Assembly: GCA_010094045.1 (NCBI GenBank)
Contig: ML986708.1
Coordinates: forward strand, 1-64,000
From: Lojkania enalia
Taxonomy: Eukaryota; Ascomycota; Dothideomycetes; Pleosporales
Length of the DNA: 64,000 bases
Direction of reading: 5' to 3'
Of the stretch, positions 10,310-22,900 are shown one piece after another. Each line of letters begins with the position of its first letter. The first letter of the stretch is position 1. The notes beneath the pieces were generated by a model. The model did no database searches and was not told the DNA's origin. It saw only the letters and a program-made list of their open reading frames with translations. The position numbers were made by a program, and so were the translations under genes.

Positions 10310-12573
10310 TCACAATAGAAAGAGCTTCCGAAGCCCGCGGAAGTCCCAAGAACTGTCAAACGCCTCGCCATCCATGAGTCCAAACGCAAAGCAATCGCCT
10401 ACAAGGCGGTGACAATTGTGGACCTCATCACAAACCTCCACCGAATCCCTTTCTCTCCCCTGCTCTCCCTTAACCAGAGTTGTGCATTCCATTCCAGCAC
10501 AATCCTTCAAACTGTCTGGCCGTACAAGGAACGGAACTTTACTACCCTTTAAGACAAACAAGCGATCCCCGGGCATGGTCGACTTAGGTCCAACGCCAAT
10601 ATAGCCACCACGCGTCAAGAAGAACCGACGAGAGGCTGTTGCTGTCTTCAGTGAGTAATGCACCGAAGATATTCCATCGTCAAGCTCTTGCTGCGTGAAC
10701 GTCGCCGTTCGTCCCCAAGTATCCCGGGAAATGCATCTTGACCGCATTCGCCACGCTTCAAAAGCTGTGAAATCTTCGCTTCCAGCTCGTCGATATGGTC
10801 TTCCAGTATTCCCTATGTCGTTGTCCATGACATGTCCCGTATGCACCATATCTCCCAAGAGACTCCTCCAGAAAGCCTCTTGATAAGTACAACCGTTAGG
10901 ATAAGTAGGGAATTTCGCCTCAAGTTCCTTGACCAAGAACTTCCATTGGCGTATCACTGCAAGCGTGTCGCTGATCTGAGTATGTCGACTGATTTCACCG
11001 ACGGAAAAGACATCGTCGACATACGCTCCTTCAACCTCGAGCACGGAATGGAGGCGGTGGAATCTCACTGTGCCAGCATGACCACCACTTGCGTCGTACA
11101 TGTTCAAGGAATCGACTCGTTCGATCTCGACCGGGAGGCAAGGAAGGGCCCAGTCCATGACCCAGGACGGTATTCCTTTTAGTCGTTTACGGCCTAATCC
11201 TGCGTCCAGATCCCCAGCAAGTACGGAGAGTGAACCTGAGCTTTTTATCGTACTCAGCGCGGTTTGAAGGTATGTCGTACCCACATCAAGCCGGTAGTCT
11301 GGGGCCATGGCATCAATTCCTTGCCAGTTGGTGGTCAATCCGAGCAGCGCAAAAACCTTGTCTCTCTTGTCGCTTGCTTCTAGAGAGCGAAATTTCCATA
11401 GGAGGGAAATGAGAGTAACGTCGTCAAGAGAGGCTTGATGATGTCGTCTCGTATCGTCGATTTGTAAGACTGAGGTACTGAAGCGGCTCAGTAGCTCATG
11501 TCCTGTAAGCGAGCCTGATAGGTCTAAGCATAGGTTATGGCGTTCTTGCACGTAGTGAGCCGCAGCATCAACAAACATCCTCCAAGGCGCAGAGAGCATG
11601 CCGAAGTGTACGGTAGCTTTTTGGGCAAGCACAGTTTCTTGTATAACCCAGATACGCGACCACTGATTAGGTTCGTTAGCAGTAGACCTTACAGTCGAGA
11701 TCAGATTCATACCCATTGTCTACTCATAAGTCTCTCTAGGCCAGCCCAAACTCTTGATGACCGTGACAACTCTCGACGATTGAAACTCAAAGGCCTCAGC
11801 GCATGCCAGACTTTTGGAAACCGAAACCCTTCCAAGATGCGGACTTCGCTTTCTTCGAGGAACTTGATAGCAAGGCTAGATATCCCTTGTGAGAGACTAT
11901 AAATAAGGCAGAATGCTCCAAAAATATCATTAAACGGCAAAAACTCTTCTTCCAATGCGGCAGTAGTTGAGTTTCGATGCGCGACTACATTCGAAACTCT
12001 ACATGCGGAATTCTTGTATTGCATATAATCCGACAAGTACGCTTCTAGTAGCCGTCGATCACTTTTCGTGCCATTCCATGCGAGATGAGGAGGTCCACCC
12101 CATCGTACGGCCTCTCGATCCTTATCCGTTATACACGGGTGCAGAAATCTTCCTCCTACATCGTCCTCTTCAGTCTGCTCTCCCAGCCATATTACAGTCT
12201 CTCGACTATTCCGATATATCTCGCCCATCAATCCGACCTGGTGAGTACGCTCGGTAGAATCGCTCTGATTTATACAGAGAGCGTCGGCCCATAGTGATAT
12301 CGAGTAGTCCGGACGTCGAAGCCTCCGTAGGATTGTGTAAAGGTTGTCAGAAATCGGAACTTGGCAACCATTGCATGTGATGAGGCGCTGCTTAGTTGTG
12401 TCAACGTTGCCCCAGGTATACGATATCGTTGTGTAGCGATCGCGGGCTTTCGCAATCGATGTTTCTCGAAGCTCGACCTCGATCTCTTCTTTCCATTCGC
12501 CAGGTTGTAGGCTAATCAAGCGAATTGTATGTGATTTTGCAGGCAAAGGAAGGTAAATACTACTCTCTGTCAT
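10310..12573 (-). CDS. HET-domain (heterokaryon incompatibility) protein
   Basis: Exons 12573-11713 and 11662-10310 with a 50-nt GT-AG intron (branch point CTAAC) joining Trp to Trp in phase 0; product 737 aa. The HET domain (PF06985) occupies about residues 47-320: YTTISYTWGN, LWADALCINQ (residues 94-103), the QVGLMGEIY helix and VIWLG, and, across the intron, the WSRIWVIQE block. The C-terminal third has the usual end of long HET proteins: RRFFLTRGGYIGVGP, a GD.L.VL.GSKVPF strand pair, and the GDCFAFGLMDGEAF motif. HET proteins trigger programmed cell death after non-self fusion, generally with a partner; none is identifiable. It is intact, in a region also holding a CHAT protein and RIP-damaged DNA, typical of accessory allorecognition loci. 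Confidence 0.92.
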
Positions 12574-13177
12574 TGTAGATACAGATAGCAGCAGAACAAA
12601 ACAATGCCCGGCTCAACGTGCAATACCGAAAACCGAACGTCAACGGTTGGTTGGGTGGAGAGAACAAAGGTAGATTCCCCCAACCTTTCTAGAGGTCCCA
12701 ACAATCAGGTAGAAAGAGCATGGGCAGTTGGAGACAAAATGAGTATGCAGGGGAAAATATCGAAGAAAACGGAAAAACACTTAGGCAGGTTTATACGGGC
12801 CTCTCCTGTGGCTGAGGCATTAGACAACCGAGTTTGGCGGTACGAAGCTATGATCCGCGCACAGCCACGCTAGGATAAGCAATCAACTAATCTCGAATGG
12901 TTCGCCCATGGAGGCATCATCGGTTCGAGAACACAAGGTAGGCTATCGATGGTTCGAATAACGAAGGTGGATGGTTTCAGGTGAGGATGCAACAGGAGAA
13001 GATCGCGGTCAGCTTGCGAATCGCGGTATGGTTGCTTTAGCGAGCTGAGAAAGACTACGCCCACCGAAACCTACCCACCTGACGCTAACAGACTCTGGTC
13101 CGAGCATTATTAAATTCGGTACGAATCAGTGCGCCGAAGGGGTATATCTCATTTACAGGGAATACATAACATCATCG
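12574..13177. other. Intergenic between HET gene and dcd1
   Basis: Serves as the HET gene promoter side and the dcd1 3' side. A plus-strand 89-codon frame starting with ATG at 12604 has no recognisable domain; I do not call it. Confidence 0.4.
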
Positions 13178-14429
13178 TCATCGTATAATGGGCCGGATGA
13201 AGTTTTCATCGTCTAATATCTCGCGAACATCGCTGATCATCTTCATATGCTTCCGCTCCTCAGCGGTAGCGACCGAGTCATCCACAGCCTCAGAGGATGG
13301 AATCAAAGATAAGTCAACCAATCCCTCCCTTGGAGGAGAGAATTGACGCAGCTGTACACCGCTTTCCGCAAATATTTCTGCCGTCTTTGTGTCGACCATA
13401 TAACCTTGGTTGTAAACAACCTCACTAATGCCTACTTGCGCAATCTTGACACTGCATGTTAGACAAGGGCATGTGTTGCAGTAGAGTATAGATTTTTCGC
13501 CGATTCGGTCGCGGCCCGCCTCAAGAAGGGCATTCTCTTCCGCATGAAGGCAGAGGCAAGTAGAAAGGTCGACGCCGGCTCTTGACGCGTTGTTACAACG
13601 AGGGCATCCGCCTTCGTTGCAGTTGGTCATATGCCTGGGCGTTCCATTGTACCCAGTGCTGATAACTCGTTTTTCTCTAACCACCACGCAGCCAACGCGT
13701 CTCTTCATGCAGTTGCTCCGATGTGCAGCCAAGTCCGCAAGCTGCATGAAGTACTGATCCCAGCTAGGACGGAAACGAGCCTCGTTTGGCAGATTGAGCG
13801 ATCGCAAAGCGCTGTGAAGGGACAGTATCGAGGTCGTGGAATTGAGGAGCTTCAGCTGAGCGCGCTGGAATAGCGCCCCCAGACCGGTGCCGGGGGCAAA
13901 GAGGTGTGCATCGTTGCGGAGGACGAATTCTTCAAGGGTCGGCGGAGTGAGCTGCTTGTTCGTACAGCTATATATTTGTTAGCAATTCAACGGCCCCCAT
14001 GTTCAACTGCACGCCGATTCTACCGAGCTTTAAACCGCTCCCACCGGACGCTCAGCGGGCCGTCAACGCTGACCAAAAGGAAGAACGGGCGCCTCAGCAG
14101 AGCATCCACCACCTTCTCATCCCAGATATCTGTCGTAACCCAGCGCTCTCTCCATCTCAATGTCACGAAGTCAAGCAAGGCATCGACATCGGCAAACGCA
14201 TGCTCCGCACTGGTTGAGCCTAATTCAGAGGTCGGGACATAAGCATTGGAGGCCGACTTCTCGACGGCAGGCGTCGCAGCTGTGCGTTCGAGGTGTATTC
14301 GTCTGAACTGGTGCTGCTCAATAAGATACGATGCTATGGATGCCTTGCCGGCGCATATGCCTAGAGCCCGTTAGTAAAAGAGACCATCCGCAGTTTGGAT
14401 AGCTTGCCTCCGCACAGTCCAATGAGCAT
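13178..14429 (-). CDS. dcd1: Deoxycytidylate (dCMP) deaminase
   Basis: Three exons: 14429-14408, 14360-14024 and 13967-13178; product 382 aa. The N-terminus reads MLIGLCGGICAGKAS, the kinase-like P-loop start found in long fungal dCMP deaminases; the first intron cuts inside it and has a GC-AG border (GCAAGC donor at 14407, branch ACTAAC, 47 nt). The second intron is GT-AG, 56 nt. The C-terminal half is the zinc deaminase: HAEEN (His261, Glu263) and the PCLTC zinc cysteines, plus an upstream Cys-rich segment with further metal or substrate ligands. The enzyme makes dUMP from dCMP and so feeds dTTP synthesis; family members are regulated by dCTP and dTTP. It is divergent to atg7 across about 480 bp. 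Confidence 0.93.
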
Positions 14430-14911
14430 CTTCAAAAAGGTCCTAATATCAGGGTATGCGAGCTTCACTTGGTAGACGTGAGTAACTGCTCTGGCATGTG
14501 CGTTTGGTGTGCTTAATTCAAGAGAGCCATCACATTGCGGAGTATTGCAGCACGAAAACGAAGCCGGTTAGTGGGCGTTTTGCTAGCGCGTCTTGCCACT
14601 TTCAGGGACGCGTCTTGGTCTTGGCAGGCCCCGCGCGCAATCGATCGGAGCGGAGCTTGGCTCATGAGATCAGCGGGGCCCTTTCACTGCAGGCACCGGC
14701 CCTCTAACTGAGACATTCACCACCATTACCAACTGTGTGATCACAGACACGTGCCACCCATTACTCATGCTACCCCCGTGACTCCGACTTCTGCCACATC
14801 CCCGAGTTTCTAAGCCTGCAGTCGATCTAAAGTCCTCCCTGTCTCTTCCACAGCCCTCAAAAGCCCGCCCAAGCCATCCCAGCCTTCTCCAACCAGCATA
14901 TCCTCACCACT
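14430..14911. promoter_or_regulatory. Shared divergent promoter of dcd1 and atg7
   Basis: 482 bp between the two start codons, the atg7-proximal part being C/T-rich as in many fungal promoters. No TATA box or named factor site is asserted. Confidence 0.55.
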
Positions 14912-17199
14912 ATGTCCACTATAAAATTTACAAGCTGGTCGAGCGACCTCGACGTGCAGTTCTACGCAGCTCTAGCACACATCAAGATCAATCATGACAA
15001 GCTCGATGATTCGGCGCGAAAGGTGCTAGGCCTCTACGAAGTGCGACCGGGAGACCACCCATCGCGGTCAGCGCGCATGCAGATTCACGGCAATGCGTTG
15101 ACGACAGACGAGTCTGTATTCCTCCTCTGAAATTCTGCATGTAAAATCACTGACTACTTGCGTTTGGATAGCACCCCGGCAAACTACTTCCGGGCCGAAG
15201 GCATAATAAAGAACTGCAACACATTAGAAGACTATAAAAACCTCGATCGTGCCGCCGTTTTAGAACGCGCCGCCAAAACAGTATGTTTGGAAAGACACTG
15301 AACGTCTCTCTGCTAACCAAACTAGATCTGGGAAGCGATCCACGACGGTTCTATATATGAATGTCCCTCCCTCCTCGCCTCATTTACGGCCATATTCTTT
15401 GCCAATTTGAAGAAATACAAATTCACGTATCATTTCGGGTTTCCGGCGATTCACTCGGACCCGGTATGGAAACAGATAGGGGAGCCCAAGCGCCTTACTT
15501 CGAAGGAGACGACGTATTTGGTGGACTCGGTACAAACTTGGCGGTACAGCGCTGACGCCCGCCAGCGGGGCTTCTTTTTAGCGAAAAGGATACGAGGGGG
15601 TACAGACCAAGATGATCGGCCAAAGACGCCAGTTGAGGAAATCGGATATAGATGGGTAGTTGGGAGGTTGGACGCATACGAAAAAGGGTTTTTCGACGAT
15701 GTTGACAAGGAGGACCGTTTAGTGTGCTTCGCAGACCCCTCTACGTATCCTGATAATCCCGGGTGGATGTTAAGAAATCTTCTAGTTCTTATAAGGCATA
15801 GATGGCATCTAAATGATGTTCAGGTCCTCTGTTATCGCGACACACATCTCAAGCGCGATCAGGCCAACTCTCTTATTCTACAATTACAATCCGAGATACC
15901 TGCTGAAAAATCATCTAATGCGATGGATGAACTCTCAGCCCGCCCACGGACACCCAAAATGCCCAAAGTCACCGGGTGGGAACGCAACGACGCAGGGAAG
16001 CTGACATCCCGCAATGTAGATCTTTCAGAGTACATGGACGAGCGAAAGTTGGCCGATCAAGCTGTGGACCTAAATCTCAAACTCATCAAATGGCGAATAG
16101 CACCCAATATCGATCTGGATGTGATTAAAAACTGCAAATGCTTACTTCTTGGCGCTGGCACTCTCGGTGCATACGTTTCCAGGAACCTACTGGGCTGGGG
16201 AGTGAGGAAAGTCACATTCATTGACAATGCAAATGTCAGCTTCTCAAACCCGGTGCGACAGCCTTTGTTTGACTTCAAAGATTGTCTTCAAGGTGGTGCA
16301 AAGAAAGCAGAGCGCGCCCCGGAGGCCCTAGAAGAGATATATCCGGGCGTTGAGGCTGAAGGCCACGTGATGTCGGTCCCAATGGTGGGTCATCCCATTA
16401 CAGATGAAGCCAAGACAAGGAAAGAATTCGATCAGCTCAAGAAACTGATCGACGAACATGATGCGATTTTCCTCCTTATGGATACACGAGAGAGTAGATG
16501 GCTTCCTACAGTCATGGGCAAGGCCGCTAGTAAGATCGTTTTGAACGCTGCCCTCGGTTTTGATACATACGTCGTCATGCGACATGGCTTGAAACCGTCA
16601 GCAGAAAAAGAAGTAGAATTTGGGTGCTATTTCTGCAACGATGTTGTTGCTCCCGCAGATGTATGTTACCTTTCCCTTCAATTCATAGCAGTACATTGAC
16701 GTATTCTTATCAGTCTCTCAAGGACGCAACACTCGACCAACAATGCACAGTTACCCGCCCTGGTGTTGCGCCTTTAGCCTCGAGCTTGCTCGTTGAGCTC
16801 CTCGTCAGCATATTGCAGCATCCACTGAAAGGCCTCGCACCTACAGATCCGTCGAAGGCACCTATCACTGCACTGCCATCGCATTCCTCATTACCCAGTC
16901 CTTTCACTCATCCGCTCGGCATCATCCCTCATACAATTCGTGGCTATCTCAGTGACTTTAGCAACAAACAAGTCGAAGGCAAGCCTTACGACTGTTGTTC
17001 CGCATGTAGTGACACAATCATCAACCTCTATAAAGAAGATCCATGGAAATTTGTCCAGAGAGCACTGAATGAGAAAGGCTGGGTCGAAGAAGTGTCTGGT
17101 CTGGCAGAGGTCCAACGGAAAGCAGATGCTGCCGCTGCCGAACTAGAATGGGACGAAGACGGGGAACTAGAAGATGAGGGGGAAGGAGAGCTAATATAA
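14912..17199 (+). CDS. atg7: Autophagy E1-like activating enzyme ATG7
   Basis: Four exons: 14912-15111, 15172-15280, 15326-16660 and 16714-17199; product 709 aa. The first donor (GTCTGT) is weak but is the choice that keeps frame with the [11 protein letters not shown] block. The N-terminal ATG7 domain binds ATG3 and ATG10; its core [12 protein letters not shown] lies at the third exon start. The adenylation domain has the nucleotide motif [11 protein letters not shown] (Gly379-Gly384), [15 protein letters not shown], and [12 protein letters not shown]. The catalytic Cys is Cys559 in [12 protein letters not shown]. CxxC pairs (YFCN and CSAC) match the zinc-like pairs of E1 enzymes. It activates ATG8 and ATG12 for conjugation in the cytosol. 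The acidic tail after the last helix is as in other fungal homologues. Intact. Confidence 0.96.
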
Positions 17200-19419
17200 C
17201 AATGTAAGACAACATTTTGGCACTTTCCATTTGTCGCATAGTCTTGGGTTGGCGCCTTGGAACTTGGCCTACATCAGCGTTTGTGTACATGGGATAAGAG
17301 GCCCGACCCGGTATATGGTAGGCTTTCAGTCTCTTGAGACATCGTTTTCTCTTTGTAGATTTAGTATCTTTACTATCCCGATGCGTATCTTGATGTGTGC
17401 GCATCGCACAACCGATCATTACCAGTCCGACTGGTTGAGTTTTGGATCAAAGACAGCCCACTTCCAGCTTGACGGAAATCAAACGTGGCACCACACACCT
17501 CAGCTATTAGTTAACTTTCCGCCTCATGATAAGCGTTCCCTGCTTCAATATGAATAATGAATGAGGCTCTCATGCAGTCATCTTGCTCCAAATGTTTCCT
17601 TCCCATGACCGAAGGCCCCAGAAAAAAAGGAGCTCATACTCAAAAATTCTAATCCCCACTCCTTATCCAATAGTTGTTTGCAGCTGCATGTTCGACTCAA
17701 TGTGCAGCGAGGGGCGAGCAACCAAAGGGCAATAAAGCCCCGTGTCACGCTAAACAACTCCTAGCCTCAAGTCTAACCTCAAACCCAACCCCTAGGTCCG
17801 CCACCGTTCCACCACCACTCTTCCACAACTACTAGTGGACACTAATACACATCACCTACCTGACATACAGGAACTTTGTGATCCTAAGAGGCATTTGTGA
17901 CTTCGAGATCCGACTCTTCTGATTCGAGGACTCATATCCTGCATCCATCGATCCTCCCAACCACCACTCAACCAGCCGCAATGGATTCGACATTAGTAAG
18001 ATTGCATCAGACCACTCTTTATTGCGCTGTTGGTACATCTTCCACAGTTCAGATGTCCCATTGCGGACACAGACGATATATTACAATGGAGATTCATAAA
18101 TTCGGCGTAATGGCTTCTCCTGCAGCTGACTCCTAAATTGACCTAGTAAAGACTTCTTCCCGGCGCACAGCCGTTCTAAACGAAGATAGTAGATGTCGTA
18201 GTCACCACAAGTTTTAGGGCCGCACGACCGAATGGTAAAACCTCTGTGCACGCCAGAAACAGGTTTTGACTGAGGTGGTTCCTTGAATCGAATTCTACCC
18301 ATGACCACGTAGCCACTACTAGAGAGCTTTCTGAGCCATGATCTCTCGGAGTTGGAGTCCTTATTACCCCAATATCAGCACCGAATGTTTAACTTTCTCA
18401 CCAGTAGTTTCCCACTATCTCCCTCGATACCCAACCCTTCGCTTCCCATGTATCATTTCTTTCACCAGGGGTTATATAAGATCCATAGTGCCAATATTTG
18501 GCTTTAAGTCTAGAAGAGAAAGAAGAGGTATCGCAATGCGTCGACAGCTCCCCATATCTCTTACCTTATTCGAAATAGAAAGGCTGAATTATATTAGGAT
18601 CTCTAACAGAATAATGCACAGTACCTATTAGTGAGCAAAGGTGGGTATCGCACATTTGCTCACATTTATCATTATGGAATGAGCGGTGTGACTCCCCACA
18701 ATCGCTTCTCTGAACGCTCATTTGACCGTCAACAATTCAACTATTCCTAGTATCATGTCATTAGGAAAATGCCTTCTCGGTTGCACATATGCTCCAGTTC
18801 CGCTTCGGACTATCATTCGAGGTCGATATATATCAACAACGGCATAGAGTAGTTGAATACCATTAGGAATAATCTCTTCACTTGTAAGTCACGGTTGGAT
18901 GAACGTACGACCCTCGAAGAAATATTGAACGCTATACTTAGTATTGGTTTTGGTTAACCTATTGCGGGTCAGCAATCTAATAGCATCGTTGCACTCCCCC
19001 TCCATATTTACCGCTCTGAAAATTCGGGGATGGATAGGACTTATGCAGTCACCTCTACAATACCAGTATACCAAGACTTTTCGTGGATTCGGATTGCAGT
19101 GCTCTTTCTTTCGTTCACCAAGAACGCCGATAGGTTCGAGCCGCGCCACCGGTATTGCAACATGTCTATCCTTTACTTCTAGACGCCCGGCTTCAAGCTG
19201 CTATTAGTAGGACTTTTTGCCACCCTCCAATTGGTACAAATCACAGCTTTAGGAGAAAAACAAGTTGGCAAGCTTCTTCTCAAAGGCATTGCACAATGTT
19301 AATTTGTTGTCTGCTTCAAAGAAAAAAAAATATTCCGGCAGATACCTTGCAGTAAACGTTCTAAATCATGACACAATACAGCCAATAATCTATTTATGGA
19401 CACATAATCCACTAGAGAA
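17200..19419. other. 2.2-kb intergenic stretch with no gene recognised
   Basis: Contains the atg7 3' side; short frames on both strands (17231-17557, 18338-18631 and others) have no domain. A pyrimidine-rich, promoter-like patch lies around 17750-17840. The last part probably contains further decayed 5' sequence of the WSC gene. Confidence 0.4.
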
Positions 19420-20760
19420 TGGACTTTTGCCGAAACACAGTACTCCTAGAAATTCTAGTGTAGAAATTCCATTCAATTTAAGCTAGATTCCGAACAAGAC
19501 TGCAATTATGGTTGCTCAGGAGACGTCAACCAGACCTGCGGACGCGACGACTCCACAATTATCCACATATATTGTTGACGGCGACACAACATCACCGCCT
19601 TTCCAGATGACACCGGGCGTAGGCGCTTACGACTTCGTCGGCGGTTACTCAGATGCCAATGGTAGGACACTGAGCGAGATAACGATGGCTTCCAATGATC
19701 TGACCACGCAGTCATCCACAGCATATTGCTTGGAATATGCATAATTTGGTGTGGAGTCGTCACAAGAGTGTTACTGCGGTTCTTAAATTGCGCTGACGTC
19801 GCCCCGTTCAGGACCAGTCTGAATGCAACTTGATTTGCAAGGGATCAGTAGCTAATACTATCTCAGCAAATGCAGGTCTATCAGGCGTAGACAGTTCCGT
19901 CGAATGCTACTTCAAGGACCTTTTCAGCATTGTCTATTGAGACACCCTCGAGGTCGTCGAGTCGTTTCTACGGCACTTTCTAGGGCGAGGATTGCGACTT
20001 CGTCTAGCACTACTTCAACATCTTCTGACGCGACGATTATAACATCAGGCCCTCCCTCGATGAGTGCCTATGGAAATGTTCCTAGCTTATCCACCACGTC
20101 TCCAACTTTTTTCTTTTGGGAGGCCTTTCAATAATGCCAGAATATCAAGGACTTCAATGTCGACCACGGCAATAAATACGACTTCATCAAGCGTTTCTTC
20201 AACAACCCCGAACGAAATAGCTCCAAGATCATCTTCGACGACTTCAAGTTCAATCACATCGACCTCGCCTACTTCATCCCCCTCCGATAAACTCTCCATC
20301 AAAAGATTCACGTACCTTAGATGCTGCACTGAACTTCCGGGCTGAGCACTAGAAACCAAGAGATTCGTGAACTCATCCATTACCATCGACCTCTGTGCTG
20401 CCTTCTACTCAAACAACGCCTAATTCGCCGTCGAGTACAGCGAAAAATGCTACCAAGGGAATTACATCCCCCCATTACCTGTGCTGGCCGCTCCACCATG
20501 TCCTGCACGAACAACACTTCACCAATATGCAGTGGCACCAACGGCCTCAGCATAAATGGATACGTAGCCTGATGCCTCCAATCCGAGAAACCATCCTCGC
20601 TGCAAACCGTCCACACAAGCCCGAACGTGACCATTGAGCTCTATGCCCGCAGGCCACCACCACACTATACAGCTCAGCACCAAATACGGCATCGAGTTCT
20701 GGTATCCAACGCGCTAGACGCCACGCCGACCAATCCATCACGCTTTGAGATGGGCCAGCG
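19420..20760 (+). pseudogene. Broken WSC-domain surface/secreted protein gene
   Basis: Two WSC (carbohydrate-binding) domains can be read. The first, about 19420-19575, runs TFAETQYS, stop, KF, stop, CRNSIQFKLDSEQDCN and ends CSGDVNQTCG; the two TAG codons (19447-19449 and 19456-19458) stand at Gln/Trp-like positions, and Gly-to-Glu and Gly-to-Arg changes are G-to-A, all RIP-like. The second, about 19628-19900, has YSDANGRTLSE, AYCLEYA, a TAA, FGVESSQECYCGS, another TAA, then a frameshift before CNLICKGS. A long Ser/Thr-rich stalk follows (about 19960-20290), and another frame with Cys-rich sequence reaches about 20690. Intact relatives are wall-stress sensors or secreted carbohydrate binders. 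Several stops and frameshifts make it non-functional. Confidence 0.75.
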
Positions 20761-22900
20761 TAGTGTATGAGCGTACCAGGAGGCGAATCAATGTATCTTG
20801 GGCATGGTGAGGGGATGGACATTGAAGGGGAGTTCAGATATGGATTTGTAGCTGGAGTTTGTGGAAGGATGGAAAAGAAGGGAATGACGAAATAATTAGG
20901 CGTATTGTGGAGTCCTAGTTGCGTGATGGCTTGTTGCAGCATAAAAGTTCCATCGAGACTTCATTTTCGCTCCGTTGATCTATTTTCCGCGAATCGAAGA
21001 TCCATCACTCATTTATCCGATAGATATACCACTTAATCGCTATTTCCTATTTGCATATCTCCGGTTCTTTTCGTTTAGATGCATGGCGAGGCTTTGTGGA
21101 AGGAGGACGAAGTGACAAGGTAAGTAGGCGGGTCAGTAATAATCTAGGGAGTATGATATAGAACGTTCTACCCGACTTCATTCCCGTTCCCTGCTTATAA
21201 TTTCCGCAAATTAAAGACCCGTCGCTCATTTATCTAACAAATATACTACTTAATTCCCATCCTCTATCCTACGTTCCTCGCTTCCTTTCGTCCCATCTCG
21301 TTCCGCAATCTTCGCCATCCATTTCTACTGTGAAACTAAATCCGATGCACCATATATCTCCCAACTGACGCCCGTTTCTAGCGTAATATTCTAGTCTATG
21401 CTATGCATATAAATGCATGGACGATTAATAATGTTTTATATATGCGCTTCTCTGGATTCATCCTTCCAGGCAACCCTACTTCCGTCTACTTCCAAATGCT
21501 GAACCCGTCTAATACATTCTCTACCGAATCCCCCTCCTGTCCCTCGTCAAATAACTAAATAAGCGCCCCAAGACTCTTCCCACCCCCCCAGACCTCGACA
21601 CCCTCGAAGCCCTCGGCGCGGGAAGACCCACACTCCATATCTCTTCAAATACATACAAACTGACGGCCTAGAGTCAATAGAATATTAGAAAAGGTTGTTT
21701 TTGTATAGTGAATGGGTATTTGCGGTTTGAAGTAGGTATTTGGAGTCGGAGATGTGAAAGAAGCGAGGTCTGGGGTTAAGAGATGGAGAGTTTACATTGG
21801 CTACGTATACTGGATGACTGAAAGGGGGATGACGGTATTAATGAGTTCGAGGTAGAAACTATGGGATAATTTCGCAGGTATGGATAAGGAGGGGGCTACC
21901 GGAGTAACAGTGGTGCGTGGGAAGGAGGTACGGAAGTGATATTTCCCGCTCTAGGTAAGGCGTATAAGAAAATAGGACATGGTTTTTTGTAGAAGATAGT
22001 TAGTGTAGGAGAGAAAGGAGTTAAAGATAAAACGAGTGTATTAGTGCCTTCTTTCTCCTCCAACATATTTAATGCTCATTTCGCGCAGCTGAATGTCATC
22101 CTCATCCATATTTACATACAAGAACACATCTACAAACACGAACACCACAACACTCCATATCCAAGAACCCTAGTCAGATACAAAACCCATATAGCCCTAA
22201 TCCCAAACCTCAGAAAAAGTAGACAAGACACCATACTCCGTCACTCCCAAACCTATGACCAGAATAGCGCGGCGGAGCAGCAGTTGCCTGAGAAGCAGAC
22301 ATTGCACTCATCATGTAGCCACACCGTGCCGAAGACACTGACACTAGAAAAGATTTAATAGATGAAGGAGGGTATTATAATATAAAATGCCTGGTCATAG
22401 AAGATAGTAGTCTAGGATACAGGATGTGATATATAATAATCGTAGCAATCCATCCCTCCCGAAACAATGCCTCCCCTCAAATACTCGCAAAATACGATAT
22501 ACAACACTATTCAAACTACCAGACGCCCCTCTAGCAAATCTGATAGAAAAGTACCTAGTAATGCGGATACTATACTCAAGTTGGTAGTGCAGTGCAGTCA
22601 GTACACTAACTCTCGCCGCTGCATCACGCAGCCCTATGCACTTCGTACGCCATGCAATGCACGCACGATCCCACCTAATCGCATACATGTCTTCGATCTG
22701 CAGAACACATATTCACATTCTTGGAATAGGTGCATCGCATCACGCAAAATCATGCCTTTGCATCCATCTATTTTCAAGATCGTTGTATTCAAGCGTATTT
22801 TTCCTGCTGGTATATTGCCGGTTTACTGTCGTCTTGCGACCGAGCAATCAAAGCAGCAGGAGCCCCTGACAAGAATTGTGCAGAAAAGATAGGCGGGATT
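20761..22900. other. 2.1-kb AT-rich intergenic stretch
   Basis: No gene recognised. A partly repeated sequence is visible: ATTTATCCGATAGATATACCACTTAAT near 21010 resembles ATTTATCTAACAAATATACTACTTAAT near 21230, about 220 bp apart, suggesting an old duplication. A 141-codon frame at 22467-22892 has no domain. Confidence 0.4.

Noticed and set aside
10207..10389. Small minus frame just after the HET stop
   Set aside because: No domain; lies in the HET 3' region and overlaps its last codons in another frame.
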